The notes below the pieces were generated by a model. It was not told where the DNA came from. It was given only the letters and a program-made list of their open reading frames with translations, and searched no databases. A stretch of DNA of 64,000 nt from an uncultured Bacteroidales bacterium (GTDB lineage Bacteria > Bacteroidota > Bacteroidia > Bacteroidales > Paludibacteraceae): the NCBI GenBank assembly GCA_946404495.1, contig CAMJDT010000002.1, positions 1-64,000 on the forward strand, read 5' to 3'. Positions 42,946 through 51,597 of the stretch are shown one piece after another. How positions within the stretch are numbered: the stretch's first letter is position 1; every line of letters starts with the position of its first letter. A program made the translations under genes and the position numbers.

Positions 42946-45879
42946 TCACCGCAGGAGTCGGTACAGAATCTCGATCGGGTGGTGCGCCGTATATCCGGTG
43001 CCGTCCTTGATCTGCGTGCGGCAGGAGATGCCGGGGGCAGCGATGACGGTTAGCGGTGATCGGTTAAGGGGACCCCAAAAATCAGCAGATTTTTCGGGGA
43101 AGCCCCGGTTAGCGGTGAGCGGTTCCGAGCTGTCGGCGGATGACATTGCCTTGCGGACGGCGGGGAAGAGCACCTGTTCGCCGATGGCAAGGGAGGTGCG
43201 GTAATGGTCCTTCTCGTAGCCGAACGAACCGGCCATCCCGCAGCAGCCGGAGGGGATGACATGCACCCGGGCATTGCGGGGCAACGAGAGTAGGGCAGCC
43301 GTCTTCTCCACACCGATGAGTGCCTTTTGATGGCAATGACCGTGCAGCCAAATCTCGATCGGCAGTTCCTGGAACTGCTCCGCGGTGATGCGTCCCGCCG
43401 CTACCTCCTGCATCAGGAACTCGTCAAAGAGGAAAGCATTGCTCGCCAACTGCTCGGCAGCGGGCCGTAATGCAGCGGACACGAGTTCGGGATATTCGTC
43501 GCGGAAAGTCAGGATGCAGGAGGGCTCGAGACCAATGAGCGGGGTGTCCGGTGTAATCAGTTCGCTCAGCAACCGCACATTCTTCTCGGCGTGCCGTCGT
43601 GCCAGATCCAGGCAACCCTTGGATATCGCGGCGCGACCGCTCTCTCCGTGACGGAGAATCACCACCTCGTAGCCCAAGCGGTTCATCAGACAGATAAAGG
43701 TATCGATGAGTTCGGGCTCCTGGTAGCGTGTAAACTCGTCGCGGAAGAGGTAGATTTTTTTAGTTGATAATTGACAATTTCCAATTTTGAGTCGGCTGCG
43801 TTGAATGCGCGGAATGTTCCGTTCGGGTGCAAAGCCGACTATTTTCTTGAGGATAGACGATGTCAGACGGTTGGTAGCGAAGAAGTTATAGACCCCCGGC
43901 ATCAGGGCGCCAAGGCGCTGGATATCGTTGTTGTGCGCCACCATCCATATCTTCAGCGGTGTACCCTTCTTATGGTAGATATCCTGCAGCACCTCCGCGC
44001 GAAGTCTTGTCATGTCTACACCCGACGGGCATTCACGCCGACAGGCTTTGCAAGCAAGACACGAGGAGAGGACTTCTTTAACATCGTCCTCTGTGACCAA
44101 TCCTTCGCCATGATCCGTCAGATACTCGCGCAGGATATTAGCGCGCGCACGGGTGGCATGAAGTTCGTTGTGGCTGACTTTGAAGGCGGGACACATTGTA
44201 CCTCCGATCAACTCCGACTTACGGCAATCGCCGGCTCCGTTGCATTTCTCCACGCGGCAGAGCAGGTCATCGCCTATTCGGGAACGATCCGCGCGCAGCG
44301 ATTCGTCCATCCGCGGGGTATCGATGATCTTATGCGGATTGAAGACATTACGGCTGTCCCAGCAGTATTTGACCTGTCGCATGAGTTCGTAGGCCTCCTC
44401 GCCGTATTGCAGGGGGATGAACTCGCCACGCAGTCGTCCGTCGCCGTGTTCACCGCTGATGGTGCCGCGATGCTTGCGTACCAAGAGGGTCGTCTCCCGT
44501 GCGATACGCCGGAAGAGCGCTTTTCCCTCCTCGGTCTTGAGATTCAGAATAGGCCTCAGGTGCAGTTCGCCGGTACTGATATGGCCGTAGAAGACGCAGG
44601 AGGTGCCGAGTCGAAGGAGCATCGCGCGGAAGTCCTTCATATAGGCGGGCAGACGCGCGGGTGCGACTGCCGTGTCCTCGATGACGCCGGTCGGTTTGGC
44701 CTCACCCGGCATGCCGTTCAGGATCCCCAAACCCGCCTTGCGCAGATTCCACACTTTGGCCACCTCGGCTCCATAGACCCGCGTACAGAGGGTCACCAAA
44801 CCGCTATCGATGAGGTCTTGCTCCAATCGTTCGGCTTGACGATCCAGTTCTTCGCGCGTATCGGCACGCAGTTCGGAGATAAGCAATGCCGCCGGGTCGC
44901 CTGTAACGAAGAAGCGTTCCACCGCCGGACTGCTCTTACTCAATTCCAGTATGTCGCCGTCCATCAACTCGACTGCTGTAGGCTGATGACGAAGGGCGAT
45001 GAGGTTGGCTTCGAACGAGGCGTCCAGGTCGGTGCAATGCGCACAGACGACCATTACTTCCTTCTTGGGCAGTGGGTCGAGCGAGACCTTGATGCGATAG
45101 AGGAAAGCAAGTGTTCCCTCGCTGCCGGCAATGAGACGGCAGAGATTGATGGTGCGCGCTTGTAGCGGTTGGGTCTCGTCCGTAAGATCGGCAATCACCT
45201 CATCAATGGCATAGCCGCAACTGCGTCGGGCGAGATGTTTATCCGGATAACTCGTCTCGATTAACTCGCGCGTCGCTTTATCCAGCGCAAAACGAATCAA
45301 TTGGGCATAGATCCGCCCGATAAGGGGTAGATCTTCGGTATTCTCTAACCAGAACTCCTGCCCGAACCGTTGCTCCAATTCGGCTACGGAATAGGTAGAG
45401 AAGTGTTCCGTTGTGCCGTCCGCGAGTACGGCATCCGCCTCCAATACATGTGCGCGCGTACTGCCGTATACGAGCGAGTGCGTGCCGCAGGAGTTATTAC
45501 CCGTCATACCGCCGATACAGCAGCGGTTGGAGGTGGAAGTCTCGGGTGAGAAGAAGAGCCCGTAGGGTTTGCAGGCGAGGTTCAGCTCGTCGCGCACGAC
45601 GCCGGGTTCGACGATGGCATAGCGCTCCTCGGCATTGATCTCCAGGATACGGTTCATGTAGCGACTGATGTCGGCTACGATACCGTTACCCACAACCTGA
45701 CCGGCTATGGATGTGCCGCCCGCTCGCGCAATGAGCGAGGTTTTGAGTTCGTAAGCCTGATGCAGCAGCGAGATGATGTCATCCTTATTCTGCGGGTACG
45801 CCACGCCATAAGGCAGCTCGCGATACACGCTGGCGTCGGTGGCGTAGGCGAGTCGATGGAGGCGGTCGGTCAGAATCAT
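42946..45879 (-). CDS. FAD-linked oxidase/iron-sulfur oxidoreductase (GlcD-GlpC-like, D-lactate dehydrogenase type)
   Basis: The 977-residue protein joins an FAD-binding oxidase (ARAGGTSIAGQVVGNGIVAD, residues ~20-230), an FAD-oxidase C-terminal domain (IEDTAVAPARLP, GHISTGELHLRP, GEHGDGRLRGEF), a ferredoxin segment (CNGAGDCR and CLACKACRRECPSG) and a CCG/heterodisulfide-reductase-like domain (SGCCGMAGSFGYEKDHY). Such proteins oxidise D-lactate, glycolate or similar 2-hydroxyacids. The ATG at 45879 is chosen, 13 bp after yggS. Two linkers contain translated heptamer repeats: RLKIGNCQLSTKK near residue 705 and EPLTANRGFPEKSADFWGPL near the C-terminus. Confidence 0.9.
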   Translation of the reverse strand: MILTDRLHRLAYATDASVYRELPYGVAYPQNKDDIISLLHQAYELKTSLIARAGGTSIAGQVVGNGIVADISRYMNRILEINAEERYAIVEPGVVRDELNLACKPYGLFFSPETSTSNRCCIGGMTGNNSCGTHSLVYGSTRAHVLEADAVLADGTTEHFSTYSVAELEQRFGQEFWLENTEDLPLIGRIYAQLIRFALDKATRELIETSYPDKHLARRSCGYAIDEVIADLTDETQPLQARTINLCRLIAGSEGTLAFLYRIKVSLDPLPKKEVMVVCAHCTDLDASFEANLIALRHQPTAVELMDGDILELSKSSPAVERFFVTGDPAALLISELRADTREELDRQAERLEQDLIDSGLVTLCTRVYGAEVAKVWNLRKAGLGILNGMPGEAKPTGVIEDTAVAPARLPAYMKDFRAMLLRLGTSCVFYGHISTGELHLRPILNLKTEEGKALFRRIARETTLLVRKHRGTISGEHGDGRLRGEFIPLQYGEEAYELMRQVKYCWDSRNVFNPHKIIDTPRMDESLRADRSRIGDDLLCRVEKCNGAGDCRKSELIGGTMCPAFKVSHNELHATRARANILREYLTDHGEGLVTEDDVKEVLSSCLACKACRRECPSGVDMTRLRAEVLQDIYHKKGTPLKIWMVAHNNDIQRLGALMPGVYNFFATNRLTSSILKKIVGFAPERNIPRIQRSRLKIGNCQLSTKKIYLFRDEFTRYQEPELIDTFICLMNRLGYEVVILRHGESGRAAISKGCLDLARRHAEKNVRLLSELITPDTPLIGLEPSCILTFRDEYPELVSAALRPAAEQLASNAFLFDEFLMQEVAAGRITAEQFQELPIEIWLHGHCHQKALIGVEKTAALLSLPRNARVHVIPSGCCGMAGSFGYEKDHYRTSLAIGEQVLFPAVRKAMSSADSSEPLTANRGFPEKSADFWGPLNRSPLTVIAAPGISCRTQIKDGTGYTAHHPIEILYRLLR
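43048..43127. repeat. Heptamer repeats flanking a hairpin, inside the FAD/FeS oxidoreductase gene
   Basis: GGTTAGC-GGTGATC-GGTTAAG (43048-43068), then the hairpin CCCCAAAAATC-AGCA-GATTTTTCGGGG (43073-43099), then GGTTAGC-GGTGAGC-GGTTCCG (43107-43127). The block is in frame and reads through as about 27 residues. Confidence 0.8.
43766..43786. repeat. Heptamer repeat inside the FAD/FeS oxidoreductase gene
   Basis: GATAATT, GACAATT, TCCAATT at 7-bp spacing (21 bp, seven codons), encoding part of KIGNCQLSTKK. The same NNNAATT unit is found in intergenic repeats elsewhere in the window. Confidence 0.75.
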
Positions 45880-45892
45880 AGGGTAGGAGAGA

Positions 45893-46564
45893 TTAGGATT
45901 GGCTATAGTCGCGTTCGCCAAAGATGGTGGTACCGATTCGAACCATCGTACTGCCTTCCTCGATGGCAATGCGGTAGTCGTCGCTCATACCCAGCGAGAT
46001 AACGGTGATCGGTGATCGGTGATCGGTTATCGGTAAGAGGTTCTCGGCAATTGTTTTGGCGGTGCGGAAGCAGCGGCGGATCTCTTGTTCGTCGTCGGTT
46101 AGGGTAGCCATCGCCATAAGTCCGAGCACACGGATATTGGGCGTGTGGCGAAGCAGTTCCAGCGCCTCGGGCAGTTCGTCGGGCAGAAAACCGGATTTGG
46201 TCTCATCTTTGGCTACATGAACCTCTAATAGGATATTGACCGTGCGGTCGATGCGTGCCGCCTCCTTCTGGATCGTCTCAATCAGTCGCAGGCTGTCCAC
46301 CGACTGAATCAGGTGGATAAAGGGCACTATGGCGCGCACCTTGTTGGTCTGCAGGTGTCCGATCATATGCCAGCGGATATCCTTGGGCAGGGCTTCGTAC
46401 TTACGCATTAGTTCCTGCACATGGCTCTCGCCGAAGTCCCTTTCGCCTACGGCATATGCCTCCTCAATCGCCTCCACGGGGTGAAACTTACTCACGGATA
46501 CGAGCGTCACACCCTTGGGAAGGGTAGCGCGGATGGCGGCAATATGTTGTTGGATAGGAGTCAT
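45893..46564 (-). CDS. yggS: YggS-family PLP homeostasis protein
   Basis: This 223-residue alanine-racemase-fold protein binds pyridoxal phosphate and keeps its cellular level in balance. The PLP lysine is in LVSVSKFHPVEAIEEAY, and the family signatures FGESHVQEL, WHMIGHLQTNK and SLGMSDDYRIAIEEGSTMVRIGTTIFG are intact. Between the last two helices the peptide LPITDHRSPIT is simply a translated heptamer repeat. It starts with an ATGA overlap on the DUF4494 gene. Confidence 0.95.
   Translation of the reverse strand: MTPIQQHIAAIRATLPKGVTLVSVSKFHPVEAIEEAYAVGERDFGESHVQELMRKYEALPKDIRWHMIGHLQTNKVRAIVPFIHLIQSVDSLRLIETIQKEAARIDRTVNILLEVHVAKDETKSGFLPDELPEALELLRHTPNIRVLGLMAMATLTDDEQEIRRCFRTAKTIAENLLPITDHRSPITVISLGMSDDYRIAIEEGSTMVRIGTTIFGERDYSQS
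46004..46038. repeat. Heptamer tandem repeat inside yggS (GGTGATC x3, GGTTATC, GGTAAGA)
   Basis: Five units at an exact 7-bp period within the coding sequence. On the coding strand they give LPITDHRSPIT. Confidence 0.9.
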
Positions 46565-46980
46565 GTTGTAGCACGCAAGACGTCGAGGATCGGCGAACGG
46601 GTGATGCTGACGATCTCACAGTCGAGACTGGAGAGGTGTTCCGTCAGGTTCTTCATGGCATGCTGGATCGTGGAGGCGCAAACGAGAATCGTCACCGCCT
46701 TGCGGGTCTCCTTGCCGTTATCCTCCACGGTAATGAGTTCCACGCGTGCCTTGAACCAACGGTCGCCTTCGGCGGAAGGAATGATGTCGAAGAGTTGCAC
46801 CTTCTTGCAGGAAGGCACCTCTACGTCGCCGCCGAAGATATAGGGTTTGATATCCTCGATGAGGCGACCTTCTACGTCGCTACAGTTGAGACCCTCTACG
46901 AGGTAGGTCTCCTTGACTACGCCCGGGTTATCTTCGCCCGTCTGGCGTGTGTAATGGATTTTTAGTTCGTAAAATAACAT
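46561..46980 (-). CDS. DUF4494 family protein
   Basis: The 139-residue cytoplasmic protein matches DUF4494 as I recall it: KIHYTRQTGEDNPGVVKETYLVEGLNCSDVEGRLIEDI at the start and DCEIVSITRSPILDV at the end. The function is unknown. It overlaps yggS by 4 bp. Confidence 0.8.
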   Translation of the reverse strand: MLFYELKIHYTRQTGEDNPGVVKETYLVEGLNCSDVEGRLIEDIKPYIFGGDVEVPSCKKVQLFDIIPSAEGDRWFKARVELITVEDNGKETRKAVTILVCASTIQHAMKNLTEHLSSLDCEIVSITRSPILDVLRATT

Positions 46981-46995
46981 AAAGACATTTACTAT

Positions 46996-48483
46996 TTATT
47001 CATTTAGCATATCTGCTATTTGGGTGGCATCGATATTTCCTTCGGGGAAGGAGATACGGCTGCCGGACCAGAAGAAGAGCGGACTTTCCGGTTTGGCTTC
47101 GATGACGCCGTCGATAGGCACCTCGCCGTCTTTAGAGGTGTGCGTCAGGATCGTTCCCCGTCTAAGGAAGAAGACGACATCACCCGTGAAGCGTTTCTCG
47201 AAGGAGGTGGCGTAGCGGCTGAGATAGACATCGGAGGCCGGCATCGCGAGGCTGACGCCTTCGAACTCGAGCATGAAGTCGGCTACCTGGCGTTGGATCG
47301 TAGGCAGCGACAGATGTTTCTGCTCGATGAGGGTACGATTGAGGAAGATAGCCTGACCGAAGCCTCCGTCGATCCATCGTTCGTGCCCGTAGAGGGCCAT
47401 GAGATAGGTGGACGTGAGGGCAGCGGCGCGGTCGGCATTGAAGGTAGAGACGGGTAGGTTAGCCGCCTCGATGCATTCATTATCAATACCCAGTACGGGT
47501 CGTCCTACTACGAGCACGCGGAAATTCGCCTTGCCGATACGGTGGTCGAGTTGCTCGATGAGGTAACCTAAGTCCTGGTTGAGGCAGAGGTACATATCTT
47601 CCTGCTCAGCCGTGAGGATACGATCCGCTTTGGCGTGCGGCGAGACGACGGTCATCTGCAGGAGCAGCAGGTCGGGGGTGTTATCTTCGCCGAGGTGCCG
47701 ACGTTTCTGGATCGCGAGTGCCAGTTCGGTAACGAGGGTATTGGCAGCGGGTGTATGGCGTAGGTCGTCGCCCTGACGGAAGGAGAAGGAACGCTTCTTC
47801 TCTTCCTCGGTCGGACGGTTGTACATCGTGATATCCATCCGGGGCGTCCAGATGTGTGCATTGACCTGGTCGAATCGTCCGCTTATGTTCATCTCATCGG
47901 CCTCGGAGGGCAGTCCTTCGGGGTAGTAGGAGGTGCTGACCCAGCGCAGGGGTTCGTAGTCAGAGGGCGCTCCGAGCCAGCAGCAGGCGTTGGCTGCATG
48001 ACCGGCGAGGGTGACGGTCGTGGTGGCATTGATGCCAACGGCATAGATGCCGGCGGAGTGTCCGTAACGCATCCGCAGTTGGTCACCGATGGTAGCACCT
48101 AAGATATTGCGTGCCGAATAGGCCTTTGGCGTAGCGATACCCGACTCGTTGGGGTCGAGTAGCAGTTCCTGCACCTGGCGCGTAGCGCGATCGAAGTAAC
48201 GATTCATGCACACGCCGTGCTCGGAGGGCGTTGTACCGGTCATAAGCGTCGCGGTAGTCTCGTCCCCGCCATAGACAGGGTGAGGGTAAGAGATGGTAGT
48301 CTGGTAGGCCTCTTCGCTAAGCGTGCGCAGACCGCCTTGCGGCCAGTAGGGACGCATCAGACGGAGGTCTTCGTCGTTCATACCGTCTACGACTACGACT
48401 ACGGTCAGTCGGTCGGAAGCCAGGAGCGGAAATGCCACAAAGAGGCTCAGTATCAGCGAATATAATAGACGAGTCTTATGCAT
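46996..48483 (-). CDS. Secreted alkaline phosphatase-superfamily protein
   Basis: After a signal peptide (KTRLLYSLILSLFVAFPLLAS) the 495-residue protein has VVVVVDGMNDEDL (first metal site), VYGGDETTATLMTGTTPSEHG (probable Thr nucleophile) and a C-terminal fold typical of PafA/nucleotide phosphodiesterase-like enzymes of Bacteroidetes. It should release phosphate from esters in the periplasm. Substrate is unknown. It overlaps the DUF4105 gene by 31 bp. Confidence 0.85.
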   Translation of the reverse strand: MHKTRLLYSLILSLFVAFPLLASDRLTVVVVVDGMNDEDLRLMRPYWPQGGLRTLSEEAYQTTISYPHPVYGGDETTATLMTGTTPSEHGVCMNRYFDRATRQVQELLLDPNESGIATPKAYSARNILGATIGDQLRMRYGHSAGIYAVGINATTTVTLAGHAANACCWLGAPSDYEPLRWVSTSYYPEGLPSEADEMNISGRFDQVNAHIWTPRMDITMYNRPTEEEKKRSFSFRQGDDLRHTPAANTLVTELALAIQKRRHLGEDNTPDLLLLQMTVVSPHAKADRILTAEQEDMYLCLNQDLGYLIEQLDHRIGKANFRVLVVGRPVLGIDNECIEAANLPVSTFNADRAAALTSTYLMALYGHERWIDGGFGQAIFLNRTLIEQKHLSLPTIQRQVADFMLEFEGVSLAMPASDVYLSRYATSFEKRFTGDVVFFLRRGTILTHTSKDGEVPIDGVIEAKPESPLFFWSGSRISFPEGNIDATQIADMLNE

Positions 48484-49433
48484 AGGTATACAAGGGGTAA
48501 AATAAATAATCTCCAGCCGAATCCGACAAGCGGATGAATCGAGAAGAAGGTTAGAAAGATAACGATTGCTATGAGTAGGGCATAGACGATGCCAAAGGCG
48601 ATGTCGATGCCGTAGAAGCGACGATGGATGTGACGCCCGATAAGCGTCAGTGCCAGCAGGGCAAGGCCGATCAGCGCGATACCGAAATACCAGGTCTTGT
48701 ACCAGGGCAGCGGCGCTATGTCAAAGGGCGCGATACGCTCTTTGAGTACGACGGGAGTGCCGTCGGCGAAGGTGGCTTCGCTGAGGTAGAACATCAGCTC
48801 CTCGGGGATAAATAGCGCCTCGTCGCCTTGCATCCGGTGTTGGGAACGCCGGCCGAAGAGGAGGTTAATGCCGAAGTCGGCCCAGGAACCACGTCCGGTA
48901 TAGTGCTGCAGGTAACGGCGGTAGGTCTGACCCTGCGCTCCCGTATAGGTAGAACGAATCGAGTCACCCAAGGCGGAGAGGATCATATGATAGGGCCGTG
49001 TGGCGCAGTTGTCGAAGACGAAGTTATAGAGGTAGGTGCGGTTCTCAGGCTCATAGTTGATGAGCAGGGCATTGATAAGCCGGTCGCGCTGCAGGTCAGT
49101 AAGGCGCAGGCGTTGTTCGTAGACGGGACGTTGCTCCAGCCGGTATTGGTAGAGAAACGACTCGAGGGAGGAGGCGCCTAATTGGTACCAAGTCTCGCCG
49201 CGAACGAATTTCCAATAGAAGTGGTCGGTGTTGAAATCAAAGATACCGTAGTTGAACACCCAATCCGTGCCGTCCTGCGGGTCGCAGATGCGGATGGCGG
49301 TGTGGCCGTAGTGTGCGTACAGTTCCTCGCCCGGACCGCAGGTAAGGAGCGACACGAAGGTCTCGTCGCTCCACTCGTGCGCAGCGAGCGAACAGGATAC
49401 AGAGAGCACTATCAAGAGCAGGAGTTTACGCAT
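48453..49433 (-). CDS. DUF4105 (Lnb N-terminal) membrane protein
   Basis: A signal peptide precedes WSDETFVSLLTCGPGEELYAHYGHTAIRI and VFDNCATRPYHMI, the conserved His- and Cys-containing motifs of the DUF4105/Lnb N-terminal periplasmic domain. The last ~90 residues carry three membrane helices. Total 326 residues. The fold is thought to be an NlpC/P60-like hydrolase. The substrate is unknown, but it lies among envelope phosphatase genes. Confidence 0.85.
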   Translation of the reverse strand: MRKLLLLIVLSVSCSLAAHEWSDETFVSLLTCGPGEELYAHYGHTAIRICDPQDGTDWVFNYGIFDFNTDHFYWKFVRGETWYQLGASSLESFLYQYRLEQRPVYEQRLRLTDLQRDRLINALLINYEPENRTYLYNFVFDNCATRPYHMILSALGDSIRSTYTGAQGQTYRRYLQHYTGRGSWADFGINLLFGRRSQHRMQGDEALFIPEELMFYLSEATFADGTPVVLKERIAPFDIAPLPWYKTWYFGIALIGLALLALTLIGRHIHRRFYGIDIAFGIVYALLIAIVIFLTFFSIHPLVGFGWRLFILPLVYLCIRLVYYIR

Positions 49434-50061
49434 AGAGTGAGGTCAGAAACGCAGGGATGAATGTGCCGATGATTCCCAAGAGATAGCCTGCCACGACTTG
49501 GTGCGAAGAGTGCGCGTTGACATACAGGCGCGCGTACATCAATAGCAGCGAGAGGCCGAACATAGTCAGTATCAGTGCGGTCGGCATCACGCTGTAGTAG
49601 AGGCTGTAGGCGCACACTCCGCCCGTCAGACCGCCAATGCCGGCACTGTGCGCCGAGATCTTCCAGAATCCGTTGATGAGCGCTACGATGGCAAGGACGA
49701 CGGTGGCACCAATCGAGGTGGCGATCATCCATGAGGGTCCCTCCAATACGGCGATCACGAAATAGGCCCAGAAAACGTAGCCTCCAAGGGTATACAGGTA
49801 GGGCATCTTACGCTCCTTGGGGTCCGTCATATCAAGGGAACGGATCTGCCGCTTGCGGAGCATATAGAGGATGAGGGTGAGCGGGATGAAACAGGTGAAG
49901 ATGAAAGTGCCGCCGATAGCTACCCACCAATAGATGGCCGGCAGTATCCCGGTCTGCATTTTGAGGCCGATACAGAAGAGCAGGATTCCGTAGGTAGGAA
50001 CGAAGAGCGGGTAGAAAACGACGCTCAGTGCTTTCGACAGTATGTCTAATAGATGTTTCAA
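49426..50061 (-). CDS. PAP2-like membrane protein
   Basis: The 211-residue protein has six to seven hydrophobic helices. KISAHSAGIGGLTG and ARLYVNAHSSHQVVAGYLLG are degenerate PAP2 motifs with both histidines kept. The start appears to be TTG at 50061, 7 bp after rpoN. It could be a lipid phosphatase, for example acting on undecaprenyl diphosphate; this is inference from context. Confidence 0.75.
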   Translation of the reverse strand: MKHLLDILSKALSVVFYPLFVPTYGILLFCIGLKMQTGILPAIYWWVAIGGTFIFTCFIPLTLILYMLRKRQIRSLDMTDPKERKMPYLYTLGGYVFWAYFVIAVLEGPSWMIATSIGATVVLAIVALINGFWKISAHSAGIGGLTGGVCAYSLYYSVMPTALILTMFGLSLLLMYARLYVNAHSSHQVVAGYLLGIIGTFIPAFLTSLYA

Positions 50062-50067
50062 GGTACG

Positions 50068-51558
50068 TTATACTTGTTTGCGCAGACGTGCGACGGGGTA
50101 TCCTAACAGTTCGCGGTACTTGGCAATCGTGCGCCGTGCGATGTTGTAGCCCTTGAGTTTCATGACGGCGACGATTTGTTGGTCCGTAAGCGGATTGCGT
50201 TTATCCTCGTTGTCAAGTACCTCGTTGAGGGCTTTCTTGATCTCGCGGGTGGTGATCTCCTCTCCCTCGGTGTTCTGCAGACTCTCCGAGAAGAAGAACT
50301 TGAGGGGGAAGATGCCGTATTCGGTCTGCACGTATTTGGAGTTGCTCACGCGTGAGATGGTGCTGACGTCGTATCCGGTGCGATCGGCTATGTCTTGCAG
50401 TACCAGGGGTTTGAGGTAGCCTACATCGCCTTCGAGGAAGAAGTCCTTTTGGGCCTCTATGATAGCCTGCATCGTGCGTATGAGCGTCTCGTTGCGCTGC
50501 CGGATGGCATCGATGAACCAGCGTGCGGCATCGATCTTCGACTTGACGAAACGCAGCGCCTCGCGTTCTTTCTTGCTCTTATCGGGAGTGTCCTTGAAGT
50601 TCTTGAGCATCTCGTTATACTCATGATTGACCCGCAGATCGGGTATGTCTCCGGTATTGAGGGTGACGATGAACTCACCGTCGCGGTTCTCGACAAAGAA
50701 ATCGGGAATGACGGTGGTCTGATGCCTATCGTAGACCGTTCCGGCCCAAGCGCTGCCGGGTTTGGGATTGAGGCGCGTGATCTCTGAGATGACAGCCTTG
50801 AATTCCTCGTCGCTGAGGTGCATCTTCTGCTGAATGCGATCCAGGTGGCGGAGCGAGAAGTCCTTGTAGTGGTCCTCCAGTAGCCGCATAGCCCGTTGGA
50901 TGTTGGGCGAGGGCGGTTTCTGGTTGAGTTGCAACCACAGGCACTCCTGCAGATCCTTGGCACCTACTCCGGGCGGATCAAAGGTCTTGATCTCATCGAT
51001 GATATGGCGCATCTCATCCTCGCTGACGGTCAGTCCCTCGCGGAAGGCGAGGTCGTCCACCAACTCCTCGGGGGTACGACGCAGATAGCCGTCTTCGTCG
51101 ATATTACCTACCACAAACTTAGCAATATGCCTTTGCGGCTTATCCATCTTAGTGAGATAGATCTGACTCTTGAGGTACTCGCCGAAGCTGGTACCGACGG
51201 AGAAGGGGATATCGCGTGTATTGTCCTCATCCTCCTGATAGGAGCCGGGTTGGTAGAGCTTGTAGTCGGGCGTCTCGTCGTCCTGAATATAATCGTCGTA
51301 GTTGAAGTCCTCGTTCTGCAGGGGATTCTTGTAGTCGTCCTCCTGTCCGTAGTCGTCGAGGATTTTGTCTTCGCTCTGTGCTTCGGACACCAGCTCCGGA
51401 TCCGTACCTTCTTCCAAGGCCGGATTCTCCTGTAGCTCCTCGTTGATACGCTGCTGCAGGTCGCAGGAGGGTACCTCCAACAGGCGCACGACCAGAATCT
51501 GGCTGGGCGACAGTTTCTGCTGGAGACTCTGTTGTAATGTGAGCGATAGTGAACCCAT
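50068..51558 (-). CDS. rpoN: RNA polymerase sigma-54 factor
   Basis: The 496-residue factor has the N-terminal activator-interacting region (SLTLQQSLQQKLSPSQILVVRLLEVPS), an acidic region II, the core-binding region and the C-terminal RpoN box (ARRTIAKYREL) that reads the -24 element. It enables transcription from GG-N10-GC promoters with an AAA+ activator, none of which is in the window. Confidence 0.97.
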   Translation of the reverse strand: MGSLSLTLQQSLQQKLSPSQILVVRLLEVPSCDLQQRINEELQENPALEEGTDPELVSEAQSEDKILDDYGQEDDYKNPLQNEDFNYDDYIQDDETPDYKLYQPGSYQEDEDNTRDIPFSVGTSFGEYLKSQIYLTKMDKPQRHIAKFVVGNIDEDGYLRRTPEELVDDLAFREGLTVSEDEMRHIIDEIKTFDPPGVGAKDLQECLWLQLNQKPPSPNIQRAMRLLEDHYKDFSLRHLDRIQQKMHLSDEEFKAVISEITRLNPKPGSAWAGTVYDRHQTTVIPDFFVENRDGEFIVTLNTGDIPDLRVNHEYNEMLKNFKDTPDKSKKEREALRFVKSKIDAARWFIDAIRQRNETLIRTMQAIIEAQKDFFLEGDVGYLKPLVLQDIADRTGYDVSTISRVSNSKYVQTEYGIFPLKFFFSESLQNTEGEEITTREIKKALNEVLDNEDKRNPLTDQQIVAVMKLKGYNIARRTIAKYRELLGYPVARLRKQV

Positions 51559-51565
51559 TTTAATT

Positions 51566-51597
51566 GACGATTGGACGATTTACGATTGGACGATTCA
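51566..51597. repeat. Tandem 7/8-bp repeat (GACGATT/GGACGATT)
   Basis: GACGATT, GGACGATT, TACGATT, GGACGATT in the rpoN leader; it reaches the stop codon of the aminotransferase gene. Confidence 0.7.

Noticed and set aside
43771-45165. 464-residue plus-strand ORF opposite the FAD/FeS oxidoreductase
   Set aside because: Antisense shadow. The minus-strand frame has clear FAD and iron-sulfur motifs.
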